Below are positions 8,501 to 16,088 of a stretch of 37,463 nucleotides of DNA, one piece after another. Made by a program: the position numbers and the translations under genes. Every line of letters starts with the position of its first letter. Position 1 is the stretch's first letter. The notes under the pieces are model-generated. The model saw only the letters and a list, made by a program, of their open reading frames with translations. It searched no databases and was not told the origin of the DNA. The DNA comes from an uncultured Lentisphaeria bacterium. GTDB lineage: Bacteria; Verrucomicrobiota; Lentisphaeria; Victivallales; Victivallaceae. The stretch is taken from contig CAIKZE010000280.1 in NCBI GenBank assembly GCA_903831825.1, positions 1 to 37,463 of the forward strand, written 5' to 3'.

Positions 8501-9466
8501 GCTTTCTTCATGTATAAATTTCAGGAAATGCTCAAACGGTTCAAGCCGGACGGAGTCTATTTCGATTTTGGCATAGTACCATTCTGCAGCAACAAGGAGC
8601 ACGGCTGCGATCAGCGCAGCCCGCTGCTGGGGCAGCGTGAGTTTTATCGCCGGATCATTCTGTGCCAGTTGGATGCAGGCATTAAAGAACCGGTGCTTGT
8701 CCTGCACAATACCGATTCCGTACAGCTTCCGGCCATTACCTTTGCCACTCATCTTTTCAATGGCGAACACATTCGCCAGGGCAGCAGTACCATGCTGCAC
8801 AACGGCAAAGACATTCTGGATAATTATGACCTCACCATGTTCGCTTCGGAACTCAACTCGCTGCCATTCGGACTGACCAACAGCATTTATCTGCCGTCAG
8901 ACAATCTGATGCCGCAATACGGCGGCGGCAAAGAGCCCGAAGACCTTTACAAATTCCGGATGACAAAGGCGGTCATGGCGGGCGGACTGATACACAACAC
9001 CATGCCGGCGCTGACCCGCGGCCATTATGGAATTTACGACAAAATCATCCGGGTTTATGATGATTTCAAAGTGCCGGAAGCCAAATTCTACGGTTACTGG
9101 GAACATCCGGCACAAGTCAAAACAGGACAGGATATCTACGTTAGCGTCTATCGCCATCCGACGGAACCGAAGGCGCTGGCGGTAATTTCCCACGTTGGCA
9201 AGGCCCATCAGGATCAGGAAATCGAAGTTGACTTCGACTCCAATCTGCTCGGGCTGAAACCGCTGAATCATGCGACGGACAAGATGAATGCCCCCGACCC
9301 GGATTATGCGGAACTGAACAATCGCTTAAAGCAATATCAGGTTCCGTATACCCGCACGCCGTTGAAACTGGGCGATTTCGGCAGTGAGCTCCAGTCAATT
9401 AAGAATAATCATTTAAAGATGAAACTGAATCATCACAGTTTCGCAATCGTCGAACTGACCGAATAA
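5579..9466 (+). CDS. Large secreted carbohydrate-active protein (LamG + CBM9-like + DUF6067/GH123-like)
   Basis: The 1295-residue protein begins with a signal peptide (MKLGKIALLLLAAVPLTAQ). Residues ~20-215 look like a concanavalin A/LamG-type domain, with FKFNVEKF, AAVTWDGSTVRIYLDG and FAGELRTWNTAL as typical strands. Residues ~230-425 resemble a family 9 carbohydrate-binding or DOMON-like module (PKMNGELTDPAW, FKIMWDANNLYMGF, WQGEVAIPWSTL). From ~640 to 1210 it resembles DUF6067, related to GH123 glycosidases: GTEDKGLCFFAES near 785-800, then a barrel-like part with RFKPDGVYFDFG near 990. Acidic residues of that YFDFG stretch are candidates for the active site. It probably acts outside the cytoplasm on a polysaccharide or glycoconjugate; the substrate is unknown. 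A GGGAGA ribosome site precedes the ATG, and it lies between the pseudopilin and the GH4 gene in the same direction. Confidence 0.75.
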   Translation: MKLGKIALLLLAAVPLTAQETLNLKFDRPQAIKIGSNAVKIDGSFTPDKFLAYGENGISLPAADLVGASGTIIFKFNVEKFKEPLLAARYLITLRTKSRLTLGFYTYPNNPLLQFNFSDQINKYYFKTEAPLKSGQVYQAAVTWDGSTVRIYLDGLLQAETRQPAAMEKVSNLNIGPYKDNWVAPKPWSNDCFAGELRTWNTALAPEEIAAACGVQIKPLSQSYPARLVVPQLVGAPPKMNGELTDPAWQFAAGMIGVTDGKNPAKSWDLPPHSFKIMWDANNLYMGFDTLFPGRVAIKAGDTRTDKEPEVWGDESFEFYLLIKDKLYRFAGNVAGGYTEWLGNDSKWNGQWTYKTSLKMRIDDRQLWQGEVAIPWSTLDLTGPPETPVKFNFCRSWRLPETGTYSSLSESGQYNMTDLFPELYFAKTAPVMQILAQNNPNIGNFEQKIRFAAGQNSSVRYQVQLAKANGSAALLLTDKALALQGGIPLTETISMPIVNTGYDRLLFTYSQGEKLLMQEILPFQLNEEFVTVSPHFLREQVGLNVKLNMLHGKFGNDFAGQLRLIDPNGHELYRSAVSSEAEIPVKFVRPNPAGLYKVELLNAKDGKSIFTREFNYPGIGAWEKLTFDNRIIPPFTALKTTTGANSLDVAMWGRSYQWKNQLFPTQIVTQGKELLTAPVALEINGLKVPAAKLTTGMTADHRAEFTATAQTPDYQINEKSWIEYDGVQWNRVRIQAMANLNDIKLKIELPAELVKYLHTSESLIWGTKLTEPVKAGVRSFRFYPVVWLGTEDKGLCFFAESRVNWKSPEKETYQLVKNQNTATLEVRLAGELKKGEEFVFDFGLLASPVRPLPKNYPLNTFSSHFSAPMNRPGKVPASNIMIANSNGELGGYFGDLPTPDKSANGKVMRESIDLIQKFGGRAIPYTCDRYLSNEYPEVAAFKDEWKISPDQTLDYMRDGHKYFLYDCCPTTGASAFFMYKFQEMLKRFKPDGVYFDFGIVPFCSNKEHGCDQRSPLLGQREFYRRIILCQLDAGIKEPVLVLHNTDSVQLPAITFATHLFNGEHIRQGSSTMLHNGKDILDNYDLTMFASELNSLPFGLTNSIYLPSDNLMPQYGGGKEPEDLYKFRMTKAVMAGGLIHNTMPALTRGHYGIYDKIIRVYDDFKVPEAKFYGYWEHPAQVKTGQDIYVSVYRHPTEPKALAVISHVGKAHQDQEIEVDFDSNLLGLKPLNHATDKMNAPDPDYAELNNRLKQYQVPYTRTPLKLGDFGSELQSIKNNHLKMKLNHHSFAIVELTE

Positions 9467-9510
9467 ACGGACTGCATACGAAAAAAAACTTATAAAAGGA
9501 CACATACGAA

Positions 9511-10899
9511 ATGACGCAAAACAATAAAAAATCAGACATCAAGCTCGTCCTTATCGGAGGAGGAAGTTACGGCTGGACCTACAAGTTTATAACGGATATT
9601 GCCTGCATTGCCGAACTTCACGGCATGCACATAGTCCTTCAGGATATTAATCCGGAGGCCTTGAAACTTGTCAAGGCCTTGTGTGATAAAATATCGGATG
9701 CCATGAATGCCGGGCTCCGGATCGAAACCAGCACGGAACTTGCCTCCTGTCTGCCTGGCGCGGATTTTGTCGGCTTGACCATAAGCACCGGCGGCGACGA
9801 CGCGAACGCGCTGGATTTTTCAATTCCCGCAAAGTACGGAATCATCCAAACTATAGCCGATACCGCGGGACCCGGCGGCTGGAGCCGTTCATTGAGGAAT
9901 ATCCCGGTGGTGACCGATATCATAAGAGAAGTCGAGAAATATGCCCCCAATGCGTGGTTCATGAATTATTCAAACCCGATGACCGTACTGACCCGCACCC
10001 TGCAGAAGGCAAGCCCGGTAAAATCGGTGGGGCTCTGTCATGAACTTCAGGGGCTGATGCTGCATATCGCCGCGTTTCTCGGCCTGGACGACTGGGAAAA
10101 TGATATAAAGGTGAAAATGGCGGGGATAAATCATCTTATCTGGATTCTGGAAATGGACATTTGCGGGAAAAATGGTTTTGATCTCTTAAAAGAATATTAC
10201 CATAAATATCCCGAATTTGATCATGTCGTCAAAGATAAGATCCCGGAAACTTTGCTTCATGGCGGCGGAGTCAATCCCAAGCAAAAAATCAAGTTTGACT
10301 TCCTGGATAGAATCGGCTGTCTGCCGGCCGCCGGCGATGCGCATACCGCTGAATTTTTCAGGCACTTCCTGGCGGACCGGGAAACCGCCGAAAAATGGGG
10401 TGTCGGCGGACACGTTCATACTTTCGCCCATCAGCGCGGGGTGGAGGAAAGGGGAAATAAGGTACGGCGAATACTGAACGGCGAAGAGGCATTATGGCTT
10501 AAGCCGTCTCACGAACATGCAAGCAAAATCATCGCGGCGCTGGCCGGCGGCAAAGAGTTGATAACTCCGGTAAATACTGCCAATATCGGCCAGATCGGCA
10601 ATCTGCCGCGGGGAGTTGTTGTTGAAAGCCAGGCTTATGTTGACAGTCTGGGCATCCAGCCAATCGCAGTCGGCGACATGCCGGATATTATTGTTCAATA
10701 TCTGATGAAACATATTCCCGTTCAGGAGATGATAGTTCAAGCCGGCTTGACGGGCGACAGAGACCTTGCGATCCAGGCTTTAAGCTGTGATCCGCTGGTT
10801 CCGGACCCGGATACCGCAGTAAAAATTGCAAATGATTTTTTCCGCGAATTTAAAGATGCTCTCCCGCAGTTTAACGGAAAATGGAAATTCGACGCATAA
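9511..10899 (+). CDS. Glycoside hydrolase family 4 (NAD-dependent alpha-glycosidase / galacturonidase type)
   Basis: The 462-residue protein shows the family 4 pattern. It has an N-terminal Rossmann segment KLVLIGGGSYGWT (about residues 11-23), NYSNPMTVLTR near 152, GLCHELQG with the metal-binding Cys near 175, and GINHLIW with its His near 207. GH4 enzymes need NAD+ and Mn2+ and cleave by a redox elimination mechanism in the cytoplasm. Substrates in the family range from alpha-glucosides and galactosides to alpha-galacturonides; the CHE form of the metal motif occurs in several subgroups, so I leave the substrate open. The start has AAAGGA upstream and lies 44 bases after the secreted enzyme. 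It probably finishes what that enzyme begins, and it ends nine bases from the convergent epimerase. Confidence 0.85.
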   Translation: MTQNNKKSDIKLVLIGGGSYGWTYKFITDIACIAELHGMHIVLQDINPEALKLVKALCDKISDAMNAGLRIETSTELASCLPGADFVGLTISTGGDDANALDFSIPAKYGIIQTIADTAGPGGWSRSLRNIPVVTDIIREVEKYAPNAWFMNYSNPMTVLTRTLQKASPVKSVGLCHELQGLMLHIAAFLGLDDWENDIKVKMAGINHLIWILEMDICGKNGFDLLKEYYHKYPEFDHVVKDKIPETLLHGGGVNPKQKIKFDFLDRIGCLPAAGDAHTAEFFRHFLADRETAEKWGVGGHVHTFAHQRGVEERGNKVRRILNGEEALWLKPSHEHASKIIAALAGGKELITPVNTANIGQIGNLPRGVVVESQAYVDSLGIQPIAVGDMPDIIVQYLMKHIPVQEMIVQAGLTGDRDLAIQALSCDPLVPDPDTAVKIANDFFREFKDALPQFNGKWKFDA

Positions 10900-10908
10900 A
10901 CAGGAAAC

Positions 10909-11982
10909 CTACTGTTCTTTGATCCAGCGGTCTTTGTTGTAATCGTGGATTTCGATGAGAATGTCTTCGACGTTTTTGGTCAGATTCCATTCGGGGTAAT
11001 GGGATTTGAATTTGGAGACGTCGCTGATCCACCAGATGTGATCGCCGACGCGGTTGTCTTCCGTGTAACGGGTATTCATTTTGCGGCCGGTGATTTTTTC
11101 GCACAGCACAATTGCTTCCTGCATGGAACAGTTGCTGAAACGGCTGCCGCCCATGTTGTAGGCTTCGCCGCGGCGGGGAGCCTGATAAAAATGCCAGAAC
11201 GCATTAATCAGGTCTTCCGAATGGATGTTGTCCCTGACCTGCTTGCCCTTGTAGCCGAAAATACGATATTCTTTGCCGGTGATGGCGCATTTCATCAGAT
11301 AGGCCAGGAAGCCATGCAGTTCGGCGGCGGAATGACGCGGCCCGGTCAGGCAGCCGCCGCGGATGAGGCCGGTTTTCATGCCGAAATATTTGCCGTATTC
11401 CTGCACCATGACATCGGCGGCGACTTTCGAGGCGCCGAAGAGTGAATGTTTGCAATGGTCAATGGACATATTTTCGTCAATGCCGTGCGAAAAATAAGGA
11501 TGGTTGACGTCAATTTCCCAGCGGGTATCGAGTTCAACCAGCGGCAACAGATTGGGATTGTCGCCGTAAACCTTATTGGTCGAAGTGAAAATAAAAACCG
11601 CATCGGGGCAGAACTGGCGCGCGGCTTCCAGCATATTGAGCGTGCCGTTGGCGTTCACGCCGAAGTCGGTAAAAGGTTCGCGGGCGGCCCAGTCGTGCGA
11701 CGGCTGTGCCGCAGTGTGGATCACCAATTCGATGTCCCGTCCGAAATCGCGGAAAATATCGCTGATTGCGCTGAAATCGCGGATGTCGGCGGATTTCGGG
11801 AAAAAGTTCGGATATTTGATGACCAGTTCGGATTCGACCCATTTGGTGGAGGCGTCGTCGCCGAAAAAGTATTTGCGCATATCATTGTCAATGCCGATGA
11901 CATTAAAACCTTTGTCGCAGAAAAACCTTACAGCTTCAGAACCGATCAGCCCGTTTGAACCGGTGATTACCGCAGTCTTCAT
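10909..11982 (-). CDS. NAD-dependent nucleotide-sugar epimerase/dehydratase (CDP-paratose 2-epimerase-like)
   Basis: This 357-residue extended short-chain dehydrogenase has the cofactor loop [10 protein letters not shown] at residues 8-17, [14 protein letters not shown] (about 90-103) as in the CDP-paratose/tyvelose 2-epimerase branch, and [10 protein letters not shown] carrying the conserved Ser/Thr. The usual YxxxK is replaced by FGASK within [13 protein letters not shown] believe this is a subgroup feature rather than damage, but have not checked it. The role is probably nucleotide-sugar interconversion for surface polysaccharide. The gene has its own promoter at 12029-12057. A truncated, ~92% identical copy of its 3' end lies at 1870-2169, 9 kb away in direct orientation. 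Confidence 0.85.
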   Translation of the reverse strand: MKTAVITGSNGLIGSEAVRFFCDKGFNVIGIDNDMRKYFFGDDASTKWVESELVIKYPNFFPKSADIRDFSAISDIFRDFGRDIELVIHTAAQPSHDWAAREPFTDFGVNANGTLNMLEAARQFCPDAVFIFTSTNKVYGDNPNLLPLVELDTRWEIDVNHPYFSHGIDENMSIDHCKHSLFGASKVAADVMVQEYGKYFGMKTGLIRGGCLTGPRHSAAELHGFLAYLMKCAITGKEYRIFGYKGKQVRDNIHSEDLINAFWHFYQAPRRGEAYNMGGSRFSNCSMQEAIVLCEKITGRKMNTRYTEDNRVGDHIWWISDVSKFKSHYPEWNLTKNVEDILIEIHDYNKDRWIKEQ

Positions 11983-12028
11983 ATTTAACTTCCGCCATAT
12001 TTATAATTGCTGATAAAAAAAGCGCTGT

Positions 12029-12057
12029 AATATAATCTGAATTCGCGGGAAAAGCAA
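12029..12057 (-). promoter_or_regulatory. Sigma-70-type promoter for the epimerase gene
   Basis: On the minus strand TTGCTT (12057-12052) and TATATT (12034-12029) are separated by 17 bases. Transcription would start about 40 bases upstream of the ATG at 11982. Confidence 0.45.
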
Positions 12058-12093
12058 TTGTTGGAACATAAGTCAGGCAGGTACAGAAAACGA

Positions 12094-12214
12094 TTAACCA
12101 CAAAGGCACAGAGACACAAAGAAAACATTTTTTTAACATGAAATCCTGATTTCTCTTTTCCGGCTGTTGAACCCCGCAATCGTCTTCTCTGTGTCTCTGT
12201 GTCTCTGTGGTTAA
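12094..12214. repeat. Inverted pair of 'CCACAGAGRCACAGAG' intergenic repeats
   Basis: Arms at 12094-12126 (TTAACCACAAAGGCACAGAG and onward) and 12183-12214 (ending TCTCTGTGTCTCTGTGGTTAA) are inverted copies enclosing about 57 bases. A third copy, in the orientation of the right arm, lies at 14346-14378. They fill the gap between the AraC gene and the epimerase gene. They look like a small mobile or structural repeat family; no coding capacity was seen. Confidence 0.7.
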
Positions 12215-12219
12215 TGGAT

Positions 12220-13065
12220 TTAATAGATCGGAATCACCCCGTTTTTGCGGAATTGCAGCGGAGTGGTTTTTTGATAGCCTTTGAAGGCGCGGATGAAATT
12301 TGCCGGAGTTTCATAGCCCACGGCAAACGCGATTTCTTTGCAGTTCATCCGGGTATCTTTAAGCAGATGGCAGGCGTGGATGATTTTCCGCCGGGCAATA
12401 AATTCATTCGGCGTGATGCCGGTCTGCTGCTTGAAAATCCTGGAAAAATGTTCCCGCGAAATATTGAGTTCTGAAGCCACCTGTTCGCAGCTTACCTTTT
12501 CGTGAATGCGGGAAATGATCATCTGCTGCGCTTTAAGGATGAGCCTGGAAGAGTGATTTTCCTTATGCTTCTGTTCGTATGTTTCCGCCAGCATATTGAT
12601 TACCGCGAACACCAGCGCGCTGCCTTCGTGCGGCGACAGCACATGCACCGGCTCCCGGCTGTTTTGCAAGGTCAACAGTTCAAGCATTACCGGATGCGTT
12701 TCCGGGATGCGATAAGTGCGGCCGTAACGGTTGATTACGCTTTTCAACATGTTTTCCGCAAATTCGCCTTTAAAACTGAACCAGATGAAAGTCCACGGTT
12801 CAGCGGCGTCAGCAGGATAATAATATTTGACGCCTGGTTCAAAACCGGAACACGCATAAGCGATTCCCGGCAGCAATTGACAGATTCGCCCGTCGGCTTC
12901 CTCAAAACAGCCCCGGCCTTTTAAAGTATAAACAAACAATCCGTCGAAACGTCCGGATGCATTCCGGTAAACCGGACTGAACTGCGTTTCCGTCTCCAGG
13001 TGGACCGGAACCGGAAAGCCTTCCAGCGCCCGGTAGATTTGAAAAACGACATCGCTGATCACCAT
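12220..13065 (-). CDS. AraC-family transcriptional regulator
   Basis: The 281-residue protein has an N-terminal cupin-like sensing half (about residues 20-165) and a C-terminal double helix-turn-helix. CEQVASELNISREHFSRIF is the first helix-turn-helix and CKEIAFAVGYETPANFIRAF the second, ending with the family-typical TPLQFRK. It is divergent from the uroporphyrinogen-decarboxylase-like gene at 13193. Three exact copies of TAATGAATA lie in the 127-base gap between them and are its likely binding sites. The likely inducer is a sugar or a demethylation substrate; this cannot be read from the sequence. The start is an ATG at 13065. Confidence 0.92.
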   Translation of the reverse strand: MVISDVVFQIYRALEGFPVPVHLETETQFSPVYRNASGRFDGLFVYTLKGRGCFEEADGRICQLLPGIAYACSGFEPGVKYYYPADAAEPWTFIWFSFKGEFAENMLKSVINRYGRTYRIPETHPVMLELLTLQNSREPVHVLSPHEGSALVFAVINMLAETYEQKHKENHSSRLILKAQQMIISRIHEKVSCEQVASELNISREHFSRIFKQQTGITPNEFIARRKIIHACHLLKDTRMNCKEIAFAVGYETPANFIRAFKGYQKTTPLQFRKNGVIPIY

Positions 13066-13079
13066 AAATCACGCCCTGA

Positions 13080-13173
13080 TAATGAATATCATTTAATGAA
13101 TACTTTTAAACATATTATGCTGTGGAAACATTTAAATTATACATCATAATATAACTATATCAATTATTCATTA
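13080..13173. promoter_or_regulatory. Three TAATGAATA half-sites in the divergent AraC/UroD-like region
   Basis: The nonamer TAATGAATA occurs at 13080-13088 and 13094-13102 as direct repeats 14 bases apart. It occurs inverted (TATTCATTA) at 13165-13173, just before the ribosome site of the 13193 gene. Paired direct half-sites plus a distal one are the usual AraC-type layout, so these are the likely targets of the 12220-13065 regulator. The promoter for 13193 has a weak -35, which fits activator dependence. Confidence 0.5.
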
Positions 13174-13192
13174 AAAAAAAGGATTCAGTATT

Positions 13193-14251
13193 ATGTCTCT
13201 TACACCACGCGAAAATCTGTTGAAGTTATGGCGGCGCGAAGGCTTTGAATACGCTCCTGCCCACTTTTGGCTATGTCCGTCATTGGCGGAAGAATTCAAG
13301 AAGCGCTACGGCAGCGCCGAATCTTATGAGGACACGTTCAATTTCCCGTTCCGGGGCGTCAGCGCCGCGATGAAAGAAAACAGGCAGGACTGGATGAGAT
13401 ATTATCCCGGCATCACATTCAATCCCGATACCGGAATTGACGACTGCGGCGTGGCCCATGAGCCGCATCCCGGCTCCATGCACATGACCAGGATGCATCA
13501 TCCGATGAAGAATTTGACCAGTCTGGATGAATTTAAAGCCTATCCGTATCCGGAACTTCGCCATGACTGCGTCAAGACACTGACATCGGAAATCGCGGCC
13601 ATTCACAACCGGGGGCTGGCGGCTATGGGCGGTCCGGGTTCAATCTGGGAAAACTCCTGGTACATGCGCAGCATGGAAGAATTGATGGTGGATATGATGA
13701 CCGGTGACGAGAAGGCCGTATATCATCTGGACCGGATCACTGAACTTGTCAGTGAACGGGCGGTGGCGCTGGCCGCGGCCGGCGCGGATTTCCTGCATCT
13801 CGGCGACGATATCGGCATGCAGCATGCCATCATGATGTCCGAAGAACTTTACCGCACCTGGATCAAACCGCGTTTCGCAAAAGTCATCAAAGCGGCCAAG
13901 GCGGTTAAACCGGATCTGCTGTTCAGCTATCATTCCTGCGGTTATGTCGAACCGTTTATTCCCGACCTGATCGAAATCGGCGTGGATATTCTGAACCCGG
14001 TACAGCCGGAATGCATGAGCTTTGAAAAAATTCACGCCGAATACGGCGACGTCTTGTCATTCTGGGGAACCATCGGCACGCAGACGACGATGCCGTTCGG
14101 CAAACCGGAAGAGGTCAGAAGCGAAGTGTTGCGCAATCTGAAAATTGCCGGGAAAAAAGGCGGCCTGTTGTGTACTCCGACGCATCTGGTGGAGCCTGAA
14201 GTGCCATGGGCTAACGTCGAAGCCTATCTCCAGGCCTGCCGGGATTTTTAG
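13193..14251 (+). CDS. Uroporphyrinogen decarboxylase-like (UroD/MtaA superfamily) protein
   Basis: The 352-residue TIM-barrel protein belongs to the uroporphyrinogen decarboxylase superfamily, seen in GADFLHLGDDIGMQ, FSYHSCGYVEPFIPDLIEIGVDILNPVQPE and the C-terminal GGLLCTPTHLVEPEVPWANV. Members outside haem synthesis often act as Zn-dependent methyltransferases or in unknown steps of sugar catabolism. The His and Cys in HSCG are candidate metal ligands. There is no haem operon nearby and a dedicated AraC regulator is divergent, so a catabolic role is more likely than haem synthesis. AAGGA precedes the ATG. The stop codon's last base begins the GTGAATG tandem repeat. Confidence 0.8.
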   Translation: MSLTPRENLLKLWRREGFEYAPAHFWLCPSLAEEFKKRYGSAESYEDTFNFPFRGVSAAMKENRQDWMRYYPGITFNPDTGIDDCGVAHEPHPGSMHMTRMHHPMKNLTSLDEFKAYPYPELRHDCVKTLTSEIAAIHNRGLAAMGGPGSIWENSWYMRSMEELMVDMMTGDEKAVYHLDRITELVSERAVALAAAGADFLHLGDDIGMQHAIMMSEELYRTWIKPRFAKVIKAAKAVKPDLLFSYHSCGYVEPFIPDLIEIGVDILNPVQPECMSFEKIHAEYGDVLSFWGTIGTQTTMPFGKPEEVRSEVLRNLKIAGKKGGLLCTPTHLVEPEVPWANVEAYLQACRDF

Positions 14252-14284
14252 TGAATGGTGAATGGTGAATGGTGAATGGTGAAT
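14251..14284 (+). repeat. GTGAATG 7-base tandem repeat
   Basis: Four perfect copies of GTGAATG plus six more bases run from the last base of the preceding stop codon. They are followed by a duplicated AGACAAAAGTAAAA-type segment at about 14296-14330. Such arrays are prone to slippage. No regulatory role is evident. Confidence 0.85.
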
Positions 14285-14345
14285 AGACAGAAGATAAAAG
14301 ACAAAAGTAAAAAGACAAAAGTAAAAAATTTTAACCTTAAAAAAG

Positions 14346-14378
14346 TTTTCTCCGTGTCTCTGTGCCTCTGTGGTTAAG
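14346..14378 (-). repeat. Third copy of the 'CCACAGAGRCACAGAG' repeat
   Basis: TCCGTGTCTCTGTGCCTCTG followed by TGGTTAAG matches the right arm of the inverted pair at 12183-12214. It lies immediately downstream of the 14383-15144 gene's stop codon. Confidence 0.65.
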
Positions 14379-14382
14379 AAAA

Positions 14383-15144
14383 CTAAAAACCGGAGGGGGG
14401 AACCTCAAAGAAATCGGCGGCTGGATTGACATTCAAGAGCATTCCCGCGGTTTTCGATTTTAAGGTGGCGCCGGGGAAATAGATGGTATATTCAACTGGC
14501 AGATTTACGCCGCCATATGCGCCGTAACTGTAAAAATCCGTGACCACCTTCATATTGCGGCCAAATTCCGGCGCGGTAATTTCCGTGCGCCGGATAAACC
14601 AGTTAGCCCGGTCAACATAAATAATGTACGGCGGCAGTTTTAATTCCGGCGGCGGATAGCATGTCAGCATGAGACAGTCGAAATTATTCAGTTTATATTT
14701 CTTTTTATTCCAGACAATTTTTATAAAAATCCGGTCGAATCTGGCGCCGGGGTTCATAAAATTCACCAGGAAACGCATTGGTTCGACGCCGGGTCCGCTC
14801 AATTTTGAAACCGTACCGACAGCGTTCTTTTTCCAGAAAGTCTGACCGTTGAAACCGCGCGATTCCAGCGGAAACATGCCCAGCTTCGAATCCGCCCGAT
14901 AGTTGTCCGGATTAACGAAACAGGCGGACAACTGGCTTTTAACCCCTTTGCTTTCGATCACATTTTCAATCTGTACCATAATCGAGGATGCTTTGGCCAG
15001 TTTGCGCGACGGATCAGTTGCGTTGGACATGTTTTTCAGGATGGTTTTCACCTCCGGCGGATTGAGTTCCGCTTCCTGCGCCGGCAGCAGCCGGGCGGAC
15101 ATCAGGAGAATCAGCAAAATTATCAGCTTAAAATATAAATTCAT
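14383..15144 (-). CDS. Secreted LolA-like protein
   Basis: The 253-residue protein starts with a signal peptide (LIILLILLMSARLLPAQ, cut near residue 22; no lipobox Cys). The mature part has the beta-rich pattern of LolA/LolB-like or outer-membrane-lipoprotein-sorting proteins: NFDCLMLTCYPPPE, YIIYVDRANWFIRRTEI, VTDFYSYGAYGGVNLPVEYTI, and a terminal NPAADFFEVPP. It likely binds a lipid or hydrophobic ligand at the envelope; this is fold-level inference only. It starts 10 bases after the AraC gene 15155-15955 ends, with AGAGG before the ATG, so the two are almost certainly one operon. Confidence 0.6.
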   Translation of the reverse strand: MNLYFKLIILLILLMSARLLPAQEAELNPPEVKTILKNMSNATDPSRKLAKASSIMVQIENVIESKGVKSQLSACFVNPDNYRADSKLGMFPLESRGFNGQTFWKKNAVGTVSKLSGPGVEPMRFLVNFMNPGARFDRIFIKIVWNKKKYKLNNFDCLMLTCYPPPELKLPPYIIYVDRANWFIRRTEITAPEFGRNMKVVTDFYSYGAYGGVNLPVEYTIYFPGATLKSKTAGMLLNVNPAADFFEVPPSGF

Positions 15145-15154
15145 TGTTTACCTC

Positions 15155-15955
15155 TTAATAAAGCGCATACGGGGAATGACGTTTGCGGTAATCGGCCGGC
15201 GTAAAGCCGCAGTTTTTCTTGAACGCCCGGTAGAAACATTCCAGGTTGAAAAATCCGCATTCAAACGCGATTTCTTTGATGCTCTGCTCACTTCCCGCAA
15301 GGAGGGTCCTGGCTTTCTGGAGGCGGCGGTTGAGAATATATTGATGCGGTGAAATATTTAAATGTTTCTTGAAAAGAGCGAACAGGTAAGGTTCGCTGAT
15401 TCCGGCTCTTTCCGCCAGATCGCTAACCGGAAAATCGCCATCCGCCAGTTCGTCAATGACCGCCATCGCCCGCTTGACCGGCAATGGATAGTCCGGCGTG
15501 TCCTTGCGCAGCGTATAACAATACGCCTCCCAGAACACCCGGTTATATAAATATCTTCCCAATACACTCCGGTCATAGGAATTATCATGAAAGCAATGCA
15601 GCGCTTCCTGGGAAAAATCAATGGCCGATTGTTCATCATGCCATTTTGTAACCCTGGGCAAAACCCGTTTGCGTGCTTTGACTCTGAAAGCGAGCACCAG
15701 ACAGCGGTACGGATCATCCGGCGGCGTGTTGTGAATGGTCATTTCCTTGCTCAAATGCCAGAAAATAGCGCCCTTGCTGAAAAGCTGTTCCTGACCGTTT
15801 ACTTCAAAAAAAACCTTCCCCCCGGTCAGGATTTCAATATATTCCGTTGCCGGCGGAATCGGGTACGAAGTGATCGTCCGTCCGTGCGGGGCTTCAAAAT
15901 AGCCGACGTTGACCAGCCTCTCGTACATTTCCGGATTTATTATATTATCTTCCAT
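15155..15955 (-). CDS. AraC-family transcriptional regulator
   Basis: I prefer the ATG at 15955 (MEDNIINPEMYERL, 266 residues). An in-frame TTG at 15967 is possible but has no ribosome site. The N-terminal half is a cupin-like domain (IEILTGGKVFFEVNGQEQLF, GAIFWHLSKEMTIHNT). The C-terminal half has two helix-turn-helix units, VSDLAERAGISEPYLFALF and IKEIAFECGFFNLECFYRAF, then FTPADYRKR. It is divergent from the sugar isomerase/dehydrogenase operon at 16089 and probably activates it through the repeats at 15961-16000. The downstream secreted LolA-like gene is its operon partner. Confidence 0.9.
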   Translation of the reverse strand: MEDNIINPEMYERLVNVGYFEAPHGRTITSYPIPPATEYIEILTGGKVFFEVNGQEQLFSKGAIFWHLSKEMTIHNTPPDDPYRCLVLAFRVKARKRVLPRVTKWHDEQSAIDFSQEALHCFHDNSYDRSVLGRYLYNRVFWEAYCYTLRKDTPDYPLPVKRAMAVIDELADGDFPVSDLAERAGISEPYLFALFKKHLNISPHQYILNRRLQKARTLLAGSEQSIKEIAFECGFFNLECFYRAFKKNCGFTPADYRKRHSPYALY

Positions 15956-15960
15956 AAAAG

Positions 15961-16000
15961 CAATCAATAAATAATAGTTTTTGTCAATTGATAAATGATG
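15961..16000. promoter_or_regulatory. Direct repeat, candidate AraC-type operator
   Basis: CAATCAATAAATAATA (15961-15976) and CAATTGATAAATGATG (15985-16000) match at 12 of 16 positions, with all differences transitions. The second copy overlaps the -35 box of the promoter at 15988-16016, as expected for an AraC-type activator. They are 24 bases apart. The role is inferred. Confidence 0.4.
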
Positions 16001-16016
16001 TTATGCGTAATAGAAT
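15988..16016 (+). promoter_or_regulatory. Sigma-70-type promoter for the isomerase/dehydrogenase operon
   Basis: TTGATA (15988-15993) and TAGAAT (16011-16016) are separated by 17 bases. The predicted transcription start is about 65 bases upstream of the ATG at 16089. Confidence 0.5.
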
Positions 16017-16088
16017 ATAAGTCATAGTATTTTTTTTGAAAGTGCCCATATAAACGTTTTTCATTTTTCTTATAAGGAGAAAAAACAA

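Noticed and set aside
7865-8800. 311-residue minus-strand gene
   Set aside because: It is the antisense shadow of the large secreted protein; no ribosome site and no recognisable domain.
12094-12214. Rho-independent terminator between epimerase and AraC genes
   Set aside because: The arms are about 57 bases apart, lack a T-run, and recur at 14346-14378, so they are better described as a dispersed repeat.
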